From Bacteroidales bacterium H5 (GTDB taxonomy: Bacteria; Bacteroidota; Bacteroidia; Bacteroidales; Muribaculaceae), in assembly GCA_001701225.1 (NCBI GenBank), contig DAAQ01000044.1, positions 1 to 18,703 of the forward strand: a stretch of DNA of 18,703 bases, in the 5' to 3' direction. The notes beneath the pieces were generated by a model, which saw only the letters and a program-made list of their open reading frames with translations, did no database searches and had not been told where the DNA came from. This document shows, one piece after another, positions 1 to 6,418 of this stretch; positions within the stretch are counted from its first letter, which is position 1; each line of letters begins with the position of its first letter. Position numbers and translations under genes: made by a program.

Positions 1-350
1 ATACCCTGCGGGCACCCGAATAAAAATTGCATTCCATATCCCGAGGCAAGCCTCGGGGCTACTTTTCCATGCCCCGCAAGCGGGGCGGGTGCACACGTCG
101 CGCGGAATTGTGGAGGCCCGTAGGGCCGTCGTCATCCATAGCCCCGGTGACCGCAGGGAACCCGGGGAAGGCCGATACAGACAAGCTGAACCCCGTCAGG
201 GGTGATGTCATAAGTAGCAACATATAACATCGCCCCTGACGGGGCTCAATTATATAGGTATCCTCTTTCCCCCGGTTCCCTGCGGTCACCGGGGGTTAGC
301 CATAACGACGGCCCTTTCGGGCCTGATGGGCCGTCGTTATGGCAATCGCG
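1..350. repeat. Non-coding region with a composite GC-rich inverted repeat
   Basis: No convincing gene lies here. The sequence is a series of hairpins. Two simple ones come first: CCCGAGG/CCTCGGG at 40-46/51-57 and GCCCCGC/GCGGGGC at 71-77/80-86. Then 115 to about 323 forms one long imperfect palindrome made of paired modules. Module A at 142-167 matches the reverse complement of 269-295 at about 25 of 26 positions around the core GGTGACCGCAGGGAAC. Module B at 191-208 matches the reverse complement of 227-244 at 17 of 18 positions, and each copy is itself palindromic (CCCCGTCAGGGG). The flanking GGCCC...GGGCCGTCGT parts also pair. The layout resembles REP/BIME-type or MITE-like extragenic elements; the family is not identified. 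It lies just downstream of the fucosidase stop codon. Confidence 0.8.
300..342 (-). terminator. Perfect 15-bp hairpin after the GH95 stop, possible terminator
   Basis: CCATAACGACGGCCC at 300-314 pairs perfectly with 328-342. The stem begins 8 nt beyond the GH95 stop codon on the minus strand. A smaller hairpin (GGCCC tttc GGGCC, about 310-323) is nested inside and competes with it, and a third GGGCCGTCGT copy at 123-132 could pair instead. There is no T-tract after the stem, so it may protect the mRNA 3' end or be part of the repeat element instead of acting as a classical intrinsic terminator. Confidence 0.5.
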
Positions 351-2639
351 TCAATAGATGCGGTGGTCGGTGAGCTTGCCGTCGCGCCATGTCATGTCGA
401 CGGTCTTGCCGCCACGGGCACGCAGACCGCGCACACTGCCGTCGCGCCATGCTGCGGGGAGGGCCGGAAGCATTATAATCTCACCGTCGGGAGTGGACTG
501 CAGCAACATCTCGGCCACCCCTGCGGTGCCACCGAAATTGCCGTCAATCTGGAAAGGCGCGTGCGCATCGAGCAGGTTGGGATATGTCCCTCCCCCGCCG
601 CGACGGTCGGGGCCGCGATATCCGTCGGGCGACACATATTTCAGCAAGCGTCGGTACATATTGTATGCCTTCTCGCTGTCGCGCAGACGGGCCAGGAGGT
701 TGACCCTCCACCCGGTGCTCCAGCCTGTGGTATTGTCGCCCTTGATGTCGAGCGTGCGTGCAGCCGCACGCGCCAGCCCGGGAGTGGCGGCGACAGACAG
801 GTGATGCCCCGGATAGAGCCCGAACAGATGCGACTGATGACGGTGTTTCGGGTCACGGTCGGCCCAGTCATGATACCATTCCATCAGGTTGCCCTCCTTG
901 CCGACGCCGTAAGGATGCAGCCTCGGCATCACCGAGTCTATGCGGGCCACGAAGGGCGCATCGACCCCGAGCTCGACCGCCGCCTCACGGGCTCCGGCAA
1001 GAGCCTCGCGGATCATGGCAAGATCCGCGGTGCCGCCATACAGTGTAGCCCCGTAATAGCCGTCGGGACACAGATATTTGTTCTCGGGCGATGTCGAGGG
1101 GGCTGTCACCAGCTCGCCATCCTTCTCGACGAGGACACCGAGCGCGAACTGCGCAGCCCCTTTCAGGACAGGATAATAGCGCGCGAGGAAATCCCTGTCG
1201 CGGCTGAAAAGCCAGTGTTCGCGTATATGTGTGGCGAGCCATGCGCCACCCATGTTCCAGCATGCCCACACGGGGTCGCCGCTGCCAAGCCCCACAGGAC
1301 AGGTCATGGCCCAGATGTCGGAGTTGTGTCCGCAGCACCATCCCTCACCGACACCATAATATGCCTTTGCAGTCTGCGCGCCGGTATGCGACAGGTTCTC
1401 AATCCACGGCATCATCACCGAGGCGTGCAGGTCACCGAGCCCCGTCACCTCTGCGGGCCAATAGTTCTCCTCGACATTGATGTTGACGGTATAGTTAGAG
1501 CTCCACGGCGGCAGGAGATGCTCGTTCCAGAGCCCCTGCAGGTTGGCAGGAACCCCGGGAGTGCGCGACGAGGAGATGAGCAGATAGCGTCCGAAATTGA
1601 AATACAGTTCCTCAAGGTCGGGATTATGCTCAGCCAGGTCGGTATATCGTTTCAGCTGCACATCGGTGGGGAGCGAGGCCACGGAGTCGGGAGTGGTGCC
1701 GAGGTCGAGTACGACACGTCCGTAGAGCTCGCCATAATCGGCACGATGCGCCCTGCGCACATTGTCATACCCCTTGGTCACAGCGTTGCGCATTATCCTC
1801 TCCGCATCCGCGGCACATGCCTCGGGTGTTGCAGGGTCGAGGTCGAAACGGCGGAACCCGGTGGTATTCGTAATCCACAGTGTCACGTCGCGGCAACCCT
1901 CCAGACGCAGCCGTCCGTCAGGGAGCGCCTCTATTCTTCCGTCACCTTCGGCCTGCATCAGAGTGTTGAAGGGCATTCCGCGTCCCGGAGCATAGTGCAG
2001 CTTCTCGTCGACCTTCGTATAGCTCGGCATCGAATTATATGCGGCGCGCCCGGTCTGGGTGATGGACGAGCCCGAGGAGACAGTCGTGTGAGGAATCTTA
2101 GAGTCGAGCGACACAGTTGCCGAGAAGGGCTCCGCATCCTCGATACGTATCACTATCACCGAGTCGGGCGAGGATGCGAGATAGGTTGTACGTCTTGTTC
2201 CGGCAGCTGTCGTCGCCTCGGCCACCGTGAGGTCAAGGGCACGGGTATACTTTCCCGCCGCACTCCTGTCGTAATCTATCACGAGAGTGCCAAGCGGCTG
2301 ATAATTCTCGCTATAATGCCCCTGCACACGATATTGCAGCGAATCGGCGCGTCGGTAATTCTCGGCAAACAGGGCCTCGCGAATCTCGGGAATCGCCTTA
2401 TGCGCGTCAGGATTAGTCACCGTGCGGTCAGGCTCACCGGTCCACAACGTGATGTCGTTCAGCGAAATGGTATCCGACTTGACACCACCATATATTATGG
2501 CTCCGAGACGGCCGTTGCCGATTACGACAGTCTCCTCAAAAAACTCCGCCGGCCTGTCAAACCACAGTCTCGACGACGGCTCCGCCGAAACACCCGCCAC
2601 ACCGGCAGCACACACTAAACCAATGACACACTTTTTCAT
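351..2639 (-). CDS. Glycoside hydrolase family 95, secreted alpha-L-fucosidase
   Basis: Predicted to hydrolyse terminal alpha-L-fucosyl linkages on host or dietary glycans in the periplasm or at the cell surface. The start at 2639 (MKKCVIG) is preferred over an in-frame ATG 24 nt upstream because it gives a clean signal peptide: KK, a hydrophobic stretch, then VSA|E, cleaved near residue 19. At 762 aa it has normal GH95 length. The N-terminal beta domain has the family's GNGRLGAIIYGG (41-52) and NDITLWTGEPD (61-71). The (alpha/alpha)6 catalytic domain carries NIN (N386, N388) followed by ENYWPAE, the LMEWYHDW segment with the presumed general acid E587, and FQIDGNFGG with D699; these correspond to N421, N423, E566 and D766 of Bifidobacterium AfcA as remembered from the literature. 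The family's usual TMDxxI segment reads TADLAMI here. No SusC/SusD pair or other CAZyme gene is in the window. GH95 also includes alpha-L-galactosidases, so exact substrate is open. Confidence 0.93.
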   Translation of the reverse strand: MKKCVIGLVCAAGVAGVSAEPSSRLWFDRPAEFFEETVVIGNGRLGAIIYGGVKSDTISLNDITLWTGEPDRTVTNPDAHKAIPEIREALFAENYRRADSLQYRVQGHYSENYQPLGTLVIDYDRSAAGKYTRALDLTVAEATTAAGTRRTTYLASSPDSVIVIRIEDAEPFSATVSLDSKIPHTTVSSGSSITQTGRAAYNSMPSYTKVDEKLHYAPGRGMPFNTLMQAEGDGRIEALPDGRLRLEGCRDVTLWITNTTGFRRFDLDPATPEACAADAERIMRNAVTKGYDNVRRAHRADYGELYGRVVLDLGTTPDSVASLPTDVQLKRYTDLAEHNPDLEELYFNFGRYLLISSSRTPGVPANLQGLWNEHLLPPWSSNYTVNINVEENYWPAEVTGLGDLHASVMMPWIENLSHTGAQTAKAYYGVGEGWCCGHNSDIWAMTCPVGLGSGDPVWACWNMGGAWLATHIREHWLFSRDRDFLARYYPVLKGAAQFALGVLVEKDGELVTAPSTSPENKYLCPDGYYGATLYGGTADLAMIREALAGAREAAVELGVDAPFVARIDSVMPRLHPYGVGKEGNLMEWYHDWADRDPKHRHQSHLFGLYPGHHLSVAATPGLARAAARTLDIKGDNTTGWSTGWRVNLLARLRDSEKAYNMYRRLLKYVSPDGYRGPDRRGGGGTYPNLLDAHAPFQIDGNFGGTAGVAEMLLQSTPDGEIIMLPALPAAWRDGSVRGLRARGGKTVDMTWRDGKLTDHRIY

Positions 2640-2660
2640 GGCATAAACAATTTTATACCG

Positions 2661-2668
2661 CAAAGGTA
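2661..2668 (-). promoter_or_regulatory. Promoter -7 element of the GH95 gene
   Basis: On the minus strand this reads TACCTTTG, a full match to the Bacteroidetes -7 consensus TAnnTTTG. A TTG at 2689-2691 lies 20 nt upstream, the expected spacing for the -33 element. The element is about 21 nt ahead of the chosen ATG. Confidence 0.75.
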
Positions 2669-2749
2669 GGGAAAATCACTTTCTACGACAAGTCCAATCA
2701 TATCAATAATTACAAATATCTTCCCTTACTCACCCCGGTCAATAAAAAA

Positions 2750-2799
2750 TTTTCCATATAAAGAAAATTTCAACAGGATAAATTTCCTTATATGGAAAA
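2750..2799. promoter_or_regulatory. Palindromic operator of the toxin-antitoxin operon
   Basis: A long inverted repeat has perfect 12-bp outer arms, TTTTCCATATAA at 2750-2761 and TTATATGGAAAA at 2788-2799. Nearly matching inner arms (AGAAAATTT and AAATTTCC) bring the arms to 2750-2770 and 2780-2799 around a 9-nt centre. The right arm covers the position where the -33 element of the downstream promoter should be. Type II antitoxins with an HTH domain commonly repress their own promoter at such sites, so this is the likely binding site of the antitoxin encoded at 3290-3616 (inference). Confidence 0.75.
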
Positions 2800-2806
2800 C
2801 TATTTA

Positions 2807-2814
2807 TACCTTTG
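2807..2814 (+). promoter_or_regulatory. Promoter -7 element of the toxin-antitoxin operon
   Basis: TACCTTTG matches the Bacteroidetes -7 consensus exactly and ends 24 nt before the toxin ATG. A near-consensus TTTC at 2783-2786, 20 nt upstream, could be the -33 element and lies within the right arm of the palindrome. Confidence 0.78.
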
Positions 2815-2838
2815 CAGCGTTCTTAAACAAGAGAGAAA

Positions 2839-3183
2839 ATGCATAATTTAAAACGACAAATTCTCTATTCAGAAGAGGTAGATGCTTTCCTATCAGAATT
2901 GCCCGGTAAGGCCAGAAAGAAGATACTATACAATATCAGCCTCGTGGCCGGAGGAGTTATTGACAACGAGCTATTCAAAAAACTTGAAAGTACCGACATC
3001 TGGGAACTACGGACAGCCTTCGAAGGAATATGTTATAGAATCCTCGCATTCTGGGATACAGAGACAAGTGCCTTGATTGTCACGACGCACGGGTTTGTGA
3101 AGAAGACCAACAAGACACCCAGGAAGGAAATAGAGAGGGCCATCGCTATCAGAAAAGAGTATTTTGACCAAAAGAAGAAATGA
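2839..3183 (+). CDS. Type II toxin, HigB/RelE-like (Gp49-like, DUF891)
   Basis: A 114-aa basic protein of the phage Gp49-like/HigB branch of the RelE/ParE superfamily, whose studied members cleave mRNA on the ribosome. Family marks visible are the helical N-terminus with FLSELPGKARKKI (17-29), the KLESTDIWELR strand (48-58), the YRILAFWD core (66-73) and the conserved HGFVKKTNKTP segment (84-94), followed by a charged helix (EIERAIAIRKEYF). The gene is the first of a two-gene set with an HTH antitoxin, the reverse toxin-first order typical of higBA. GAGAG lies about 5 nt before the ATG. Its own promoter and a large operator palindrome lie upstream. The assignment to toxin family is by sequence pattern; target and activity are inferred. 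Confidence 0.88.
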   Translation: MHNLKRQILYSEEVDAFLSELPGKARKKILYNISLVAGGVIDNELFKKLESTDIWELRTAFEGICYRILAFWDTETSALIVTTHGFVKKTNKTPRKEIERAIAIRKEYFDQKKK

Positions 3184-3289
3184 AGATTATTATGCAGACA
3201 ATGACAAGCTATATCAGAGACCGGCCATTAGCCAGAAATATTTAAAGTGACAAGCTACCACATACAGGTATTGGAATATAATAAGTTAT

Positions 3290-3616
3290 ATGAAATTTTA
3301 TACACACGACGAGATTCTTGACAGACACGTCGGAACAAAAGGAAGCCACGACCGCGAAAGCTTCGACGCCGAGGTCGAAGCAGCCCTCATCGGGGCTTCG
3401 ATAAAGAGTGCCCGCAAAGCTCAAAATCTCACACAGACACAGCTCGGCGAACGTGTTGGCGTTCAGGCCGCACAGATTTCAAAAATAGAAAGTGGACGCA
3501 ACCTGACGATTGCGACTATCGTCAAGGTTCTCAATGCGCTCGGCATAAGCGCAAGTTTCGCCATAAACGAACCCGGATTTGCTCCCGTGACACTCGGGAA
3601 TGCCGCAAGACGATAA
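3290..3616 (+). CDS. HigA-like antitoxin, XRE-family HTH protein
   Basis: A 108-aa protein with a Cro/C1-type helix-turn-helix at about 37-88: AQNLTQTQLGERVGVQAAQISKIE followed by NLTIATIVKVLNALG. The roughly 36-residue N-terminal extension is likely to contact the toxin. It is the expected antitoxin partner of the toxin encoded just upstream and the likely autorepressor acting on the palindrome at 2750-2799. The gap from the toxin stop (106 nt) is longer than usual for such pairs and holds no convincing gene or consensus promoter, so co-transcription is assumed from orientation and the shared terminator. The coding sequence ends 3 nt before a strong hairpin terminator. Confidence 0.88.
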   Translation: MKFYTHDEILDRHVGTKGSHDRESFDAEVEAALIGASIKSARKAQNLTQTQLGERVGVQAAQISKIESGRNLTIATIVKVLNALGISASFAINEPGFAPVTLGNAARR

Positions 3617-3619
3617 AAT

Positions 3620-3655
3620 CAAGAGTCTCGGGGAGGAACCTCCCCGAGACTCTTG
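3620..3655. terminator. Bidirectional intrinsic terminator between antitoxin gene and ychF
   Basis: A perfect 17-bp stem (3620-3636 with 3639-3655, core GTCTCGGGGAGG) has only two unpaired bases at its centre. It sits between the convergent antitoxin gene and ychF. After the stem the minus strand reads GATTTTATC and the plus strand TCTTA, so it should work better for the minus-strand transcript while also closing the toxin-antitoxin operon. Confidence 0.88.
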
Positions 3656-3702
3656 TCTTACAGTTATCGCGTAGTCTCCACACTTGTGGAGGCCGGGATG
3701 TC

Positions 3703-4806
3703 TCAGACGTTGAAGAGGAAATGCATGATGTCGCCGTCCTGGACGATGTAGTTCTTGCCTTCAACGGCCATCTTTCCGGCATCGCGCACGGCACTCTCGC
3801 TGCCAAGGGTCACGTAGTCGTCATACTTGATGACCTCGGCGCGGATGAAGCCTTTCTCAAAGTCGGTATGGATAATTCCGGCGCACTGGGGTGCCTTGCT
3901 GCCGCGCATGAACGTCCAGGCCCTCACCTCGTCGGCTCCGGCCGTGAAGAATGTCTGCAGGTTGAGCAGCGCGTAAGCCGAGCGGATGAGCCTGGCCACA
4001 CCCGACTCGGTCAGGCCTATCTCTGCCAGAAATTCCTGACGCTCCTCCCACGTGTCGAGCTCGGCTATCTCGCTCTCGGTCTGGGCTGCCACGACAAGAA
4101 GCTGGGCGTTCTCATCCTTGATGGCCTCGCGCACAGCCTCGACATACCGGTTGCCTCCGGCTGCCGACGCGTCGTCGACGTTGCAGACATAGAGCACAGG
4201 CTTGGAGGTGAGCAGGAAGAGCTCGCGGGCAAATTTCTGCTCGTCGGGTGTCTCCAGCTCTACCGTGCGTGCGGGTTTTCCGGCCACGAGGGCGTCATAA
4301 TATTTCTTCAGCACCTCATATTGCATCTTGGCCACCTTGTCGCCACCGGTCTGGGCCTGCTTCTGAGTCTTGGCCATGCGGCTCTCGACGGTCTCGAGGT
4401 CCTTTATCTGCAGCTCATAGTCTATGATTTCCTTGTCGCGCACGGGGTCGACGGTGTTGTGGACGTGTGTCACGTTGTCGTCATCGAAGCAGCGGAGCAC
4501 GTGCAGTATGGCGTCAGTCTCGCGGATGTTGGCAAGGAACTTGTTGCCCAGGCCCTCGCCCTTGCTGGCACCCTTGACAAGTCCGGCAATGTCGACAATC
4601 TCGACCGTGGCGGGCACGACCGAACGCGGGTTGCACATCTCGACCAGCTTGTTCAGGCGGTCGTCGGGTACGGTGATGACGCCGACGTTGGGCTCGATGG
4701 TGCAGAAGGGGAAATTGGCCGATTGTGCCTTGGCGTTAGAGAGACAGTTGAAGAGGGTCGACTTGCCCACGTTGGGGAGTCCGACTATGCCGCATTGGAG
4801 TGCCAT
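3703..4806 (-). CDS. ychF: YchF/OLA1-type ribosome-binding ATPase
   Basis: Obg-family P-loop protein of 367 aa, the normal length for YchF. These proteins prefer ATP over GTP and associate with ribosomes; the bacterial ones affect stress responses and translation. Visible motifs are the P-loop GLPNVGKS (9-16), the switch region FCTIEPNVG (34-42), DIAGLVKGASKGEGLGNKFL (72-91) and NVDD (209-212), which stands at the position of the unusual NxxE motif that replaces the GTPase NKxD in this family. The middle holds the helical insertion, and the C-terminus is the TGS domain (about 280-365), including AWTFMRGSKAPQCAGIIHTDFEKGFIRAEV. It is transcribed from its own promoter, whose -7 element overlaps the stop codon of the upstream gene. 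Confidence 0.96.
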   Translation of the reverse strand: MALQCGIVGLPNVGKSTLFNCLSNAKAQSANFPFCTIEPNVGVITVPDDRLNKLVEMCNPRSVVPATVEIVDIAGLVKGASKGEGLGNKFLANIRETDAILHVLRCFDDDNVTHVHNTVDPVRDKEIIDYELQIKDLETVESRMAKTQKQAQTGGDKVAKMQYEVLKKYYDALVAGKPARTVELETPDEQKFARELFLLTSKPVLYVCNVDDASAAGGNRYVEAVREAIKDENAQLLVVAAQTESEIAELDTWEERQEFLAEIGLTESGVARLIRSAYALLNLQTFFTAGADEVRAWTFMRGSKAPQCAGIIHTDFEKGFIRAEVIKYDDYVTLGSESAVRDAGKMAVEGKNYIVQDGDIMHFLFNV

Positions 4807-4843
4807 ATATGATAATGAGTTTCGTTTATTTGTAAATGGAGCA

Positions 4844-4851
4844 CAAAGTTA
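4844..4851 (-). promoter_or_regulatory. Promoter -7 element of ychF
   Basis: The minus strand reads TAACTTTG, an exact TAnnTTTG match about 37 nt before the ychF ATG. Its TAA is at the same time the stop codon of the gene at 4849-5361. No clear -33 TTG is seen at standard spacing. Confidence 0.65.
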
Positions 4852-5361
4852 GGCATTTTCGGCCGAATAGAGAAACCCCGCGCCCAAAATTTGAGCATCG
4901 AGCAGGGGGGCGTTGTCGGGATGAAGGGCGAAGAGGATGGCGCGGGCCAGGACATCCGTATCGGCTCCCTCAGGGAAACAGGCCCTCAGCGACGGCACCG
5001 GGAGGGTGGCGTCACCGATTACGACCGCCCTGTCCGTGCCACCCCAGCGGGCATCGAGGTCGGCAAGCACCTGACGGGCATCCATACGCGAGGGATAGCA
5101 CCGCGCACCCTCGCGCATACAGAGTGACGAGGCATCCTCGCCACACCATACGGCCACGCGCAACCCCACACGCCTCATCGCCTTGACCAGCGAGACAAGC
5201 TCCGAGGTGAGGGCGTCGGCACGCAGGAGAACCCTCAGCGCCGGGTAGCGGAGCACGAGGGCATCTGCGGGAAGCGATGTCGCGGAGGGTTTGCGCGATT
5301 TCGGGGCGAGGCGCCCCGAACGGTAGTCGTCCATGCGGCGCTCAAGATAGTTGTCTGCCAT
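4849..5361 (-). CDS. Conserved-looking protein of unknown function, 170 aa
   Basis: I do not recognise a characterised family. The start is short and charged (NYLERRMDDYRSGRL), followed by a basic linker (residues about 17-27) and a body that looks like an alternating alpha/beta fold: strand LRVLLRA, helix LTSELVSLVKAMRRVG, strand LRVAVWCGE, helix, then RAVVIGDATLPVP and ADTDVLARAILFALHPDN. There is no signal peptide or membrane segment, so it should be cytoplasmic. Four cysteines are scattered without a metal-binding pattern. The N-terminal NYLExRMxxYR motif resembles the start of other Bacteroidales proteins I recall without an assigned function. The coding assignment is supported by its own promoter, codon use like its neighbours and a stop codon placed directly at the ychF promoter. 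Confidence 0.75.
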   Translation of the reverse strand: MADNYLERRMDDYRSGRLAPKSRKPSATSLPADALVLRYPALRVLLRADALTSELVSLVKAMRRVGLRVAVWCGEDASSLCMREGARCYPSRMDARQVLADLDARWGGTDRAVVIGDATLPVPSLRACFPEGADTDVLARAILFALHPDNAPLLDAQILGAGFLYSAENA

Positions 5362-5380
5362 TAACAGTGAGATTTTTCCA

Positions 5381-5388
5381 CAAAATTA
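5381..5388 (-). promoter_or_regulatory. Promoter -7 element of the 170-aa gene
   Basis: The minus strand reads TAATTTTG, an exact match to TAnnTTTG, about 20 nt before the ATG at 5361. It is the mirror image of the -7 element of the divergent transporter gene at 5402-5409. Confidence 0.7.
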
Positions 5389-5401
5389 CAAAGAAATTGT
5401 C

Positions 5402-5409
5402 TAATTTTG
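5402..5409 (+). promoter_or_regulatory. Promoter -7 element of the BASS transporter gene
   Basis: TAATTTTG, 22 nt before the ATG at 5432. Together with 5381-5388 it forms an exact 8-bp inverted repeat; the centre continues the symmetry as ACAA...TTGT with one extra base. Both -33 regions must then extend into the other gene's promoter, so the two promoters probably compete. Confidence 0.7.
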
Positions 5410-5431
5410 CACCCTGATTTCAGAAACAGAC

Positions 5432-6358
5432 ATGAAAGTTGCACTCATCCGCCAGCGGCTCAAGCCCTGGATGCTCCCGATAGCGATGGCCGGGGGCGTC
5501 CTGTTCCACAATTTCATAGACGCGGTCGCCTTCCTCGCCCCCTATCTCATCTTCGTGATGCTGCTCATCACCTTCTGCAAGGTCAATCCGCGCGAGTTCC
5601 GCATCACACGCCTCAGCGGCATGCTCATCACCGTCCAGACCCTCGGCAGCATCGCCGCCTATCTCGCACTGCTCCCGTTCAGCCGCGAGCTGGCCGAGGG
5701 TACCTTCATCTGCATCTTCTGCCCCACCGCCACGGCGGCCCCGGTCATCACGGGGATGCTCGGCGGCAGCGTGGCCCGCGTGGCCACATTCTCGATAGTC
5801 TCCAATGTCTCTGTCGCAGTGCTTGCCCCGATACTGTTCACGCTGATGGGCACCGAGGCCGACATGAGCTTCATAGAGTCTGTCATCCTCATCGCCACCA
5901 GGGTCGTACCCCTCATCATACTCCCGCTGTTCACGGCCATGGTCATGCGCAAGGTGACACCCAAGGCGCACCGGGCGCTTGCCACACACCAGGGGCTGTC
6001 GTTCTACATCTGGGCGGTGTCACTGTTCATAGTGGTGGGACGTGCCGTGAGCTTCGTCATGGCCGAACCCGCCGAGGCACTCCCCGAGATGATATGGCTT
6101 GCAGCCCTCTCGCTCATCGCATGCTGCCTGCAGTTCTATCTCGGGGCACGCATAGGACGCCGCTGCGGCGACAGGATAGCCGGAGCGCAGGGACTCGGAC
6201 AGAAGAACACGGTGCTGGCTATATGGATGGCGCTGACATACCTGCATCCCATATCATCGGTGGCTCCGGCGGCATACGTGGCCTGGCACAACACCATCAA
6301 TTCGGCACAGCTCTACCTGAAGACCAAAAGAGACGCCCGGCTAAAACAAAACGGCTGA
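5432..6358 (+). CDS. BASS/SBF-family (bile acid:sodium symporter-like) membrane transporter
   Basis: A 308-aa integral inner-membrane protein with about eight to ten hydrophobic segments, for example 13-30, 33-48, 64-82, 119-140, 150-172, 189-210 and 220-238. Two stretches typical of the fold are visible: CPTATAAPVITGMLGG (97-112), matching the first discontinuous-helix region with its conserved small residues and prolines, and GLGQKNTVLAIWMA (254-267), matching the G-x-x-N/Q region before the second crossover. Relatives transport bile acids or other organic anions with sodium; the substrate here cannot be read from the sequence. The C-terminus is short and basic (KTKRDARLKQNG). It is transcribed divergently from the 170-aa gene and followed by a weak terminator and a Crp-like regulator. 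Confidence 0.85.
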   Translation: MKVALIRQRLKPWMLPIAMAGGVLFHNFIDAVAFLAPYLIFVMLLITFCKVNPREFRITRLSGMLITVQTLGSIAAYLALLPFSRELAEGTFICIFCPTATAAPVITGMLGGSVARVATFSIVSNVSVAVLAPILFTLMGTEADMSFIESVILIATRVVPLIILPLFTAMVMRKVTPKAHRALATHQGLSFYIWAVSLFIVVGRAVSFVMAEPAEALPEMIWLAALSLIACCLQFYLGARIGRRCGDRIAGAQGLGQKNTVLAIWMALTYLHPISSVAPAAYVAWHNTINSAQLYLKTKRDARLKQNG

Positions 6359-6377
6359 CGGAATGTTAGATAGATAT

Positions 6378-6400
6378 AAGGAGCGGTTTTAACGCTTTTT
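6378..6400 (+). terminator. Weak intrinsic terminator after the transporter gene
   Basis: AAGGAGCG at 6378-6385 pairs with 6393-6400 (four strong pairs plus two G-U and two A-T pairs), with a 7-nt loop. The T-rich 3' arm (CGCTTTTTT) doubles as the T-tract. It lies between the transporter stop and the regulator start, so some read-through into the regulator is plausible. Confidence 0.5.
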
Positions 6401-6418
6401 TGAAAATTTTAATCCGTC

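Noticed and set aside
209..212. YchF NVDD instead of NVDE as a functional defect (residues 209-212 of the protein at 3703-4806)
   Set aside because: The Asp for Glu change is conservative at a motif already divergent from the GTPase NKxD, so it is not good evidence for altered function.
27..227. 66-codon plus-strand frame in the left intergenic region
   Set aside because: It runs through successive hairpins and repeat modules, has no ribosome-binding or promoter support, and an equal-sized frame exists on the other strand, as expected of palindromic DNA.
40..344. Possible CRISPR array in the repeated left region
   Set aside because: The repeats are inverted, of different lengths and not separated by regular unique spacers; there are no cas genes.
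339..2618. 759-codon open frame on the plus strand opposite the GH95 gene
   Set aside because: The minus strand encodes a clear GH95 enzyme with all catalytic motifs. The plus-strand translation is rich in Arg, Gly, His and Pro without any domain; it is an effect of high GC third-position bias.
351..2639. Polysaccharide utilisation locus around the fucosidase
   Set aside because: No SusC/SusD-like, sulfatase or other glycosidase gene lies within the window; the upstream neighbour is a toxin-antitoxin pair. A locus beyond the left edge cannot be excluded.
3191..3244. 17-codon open frame between toxin and antitoxin genes
   Set aside because: Too short, with no ribosome-binding support and no recognisable sequence character.
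3721..4812. 363-codon open frame opposite ychF
   Set aside because: It mirrors the YchF gene almost end to end, and YchF motifs are unambiguous. The translation shows only a compositional pattern.
5420..5989. Minus-strand open frame inside the transporter gene
   Set aside because: Its translation is made of Asp/Glu/Gly/Arg-rich low-complexity sequence and lies opposite hydrophobic membrane segments, which is the expected shadow of such genes.
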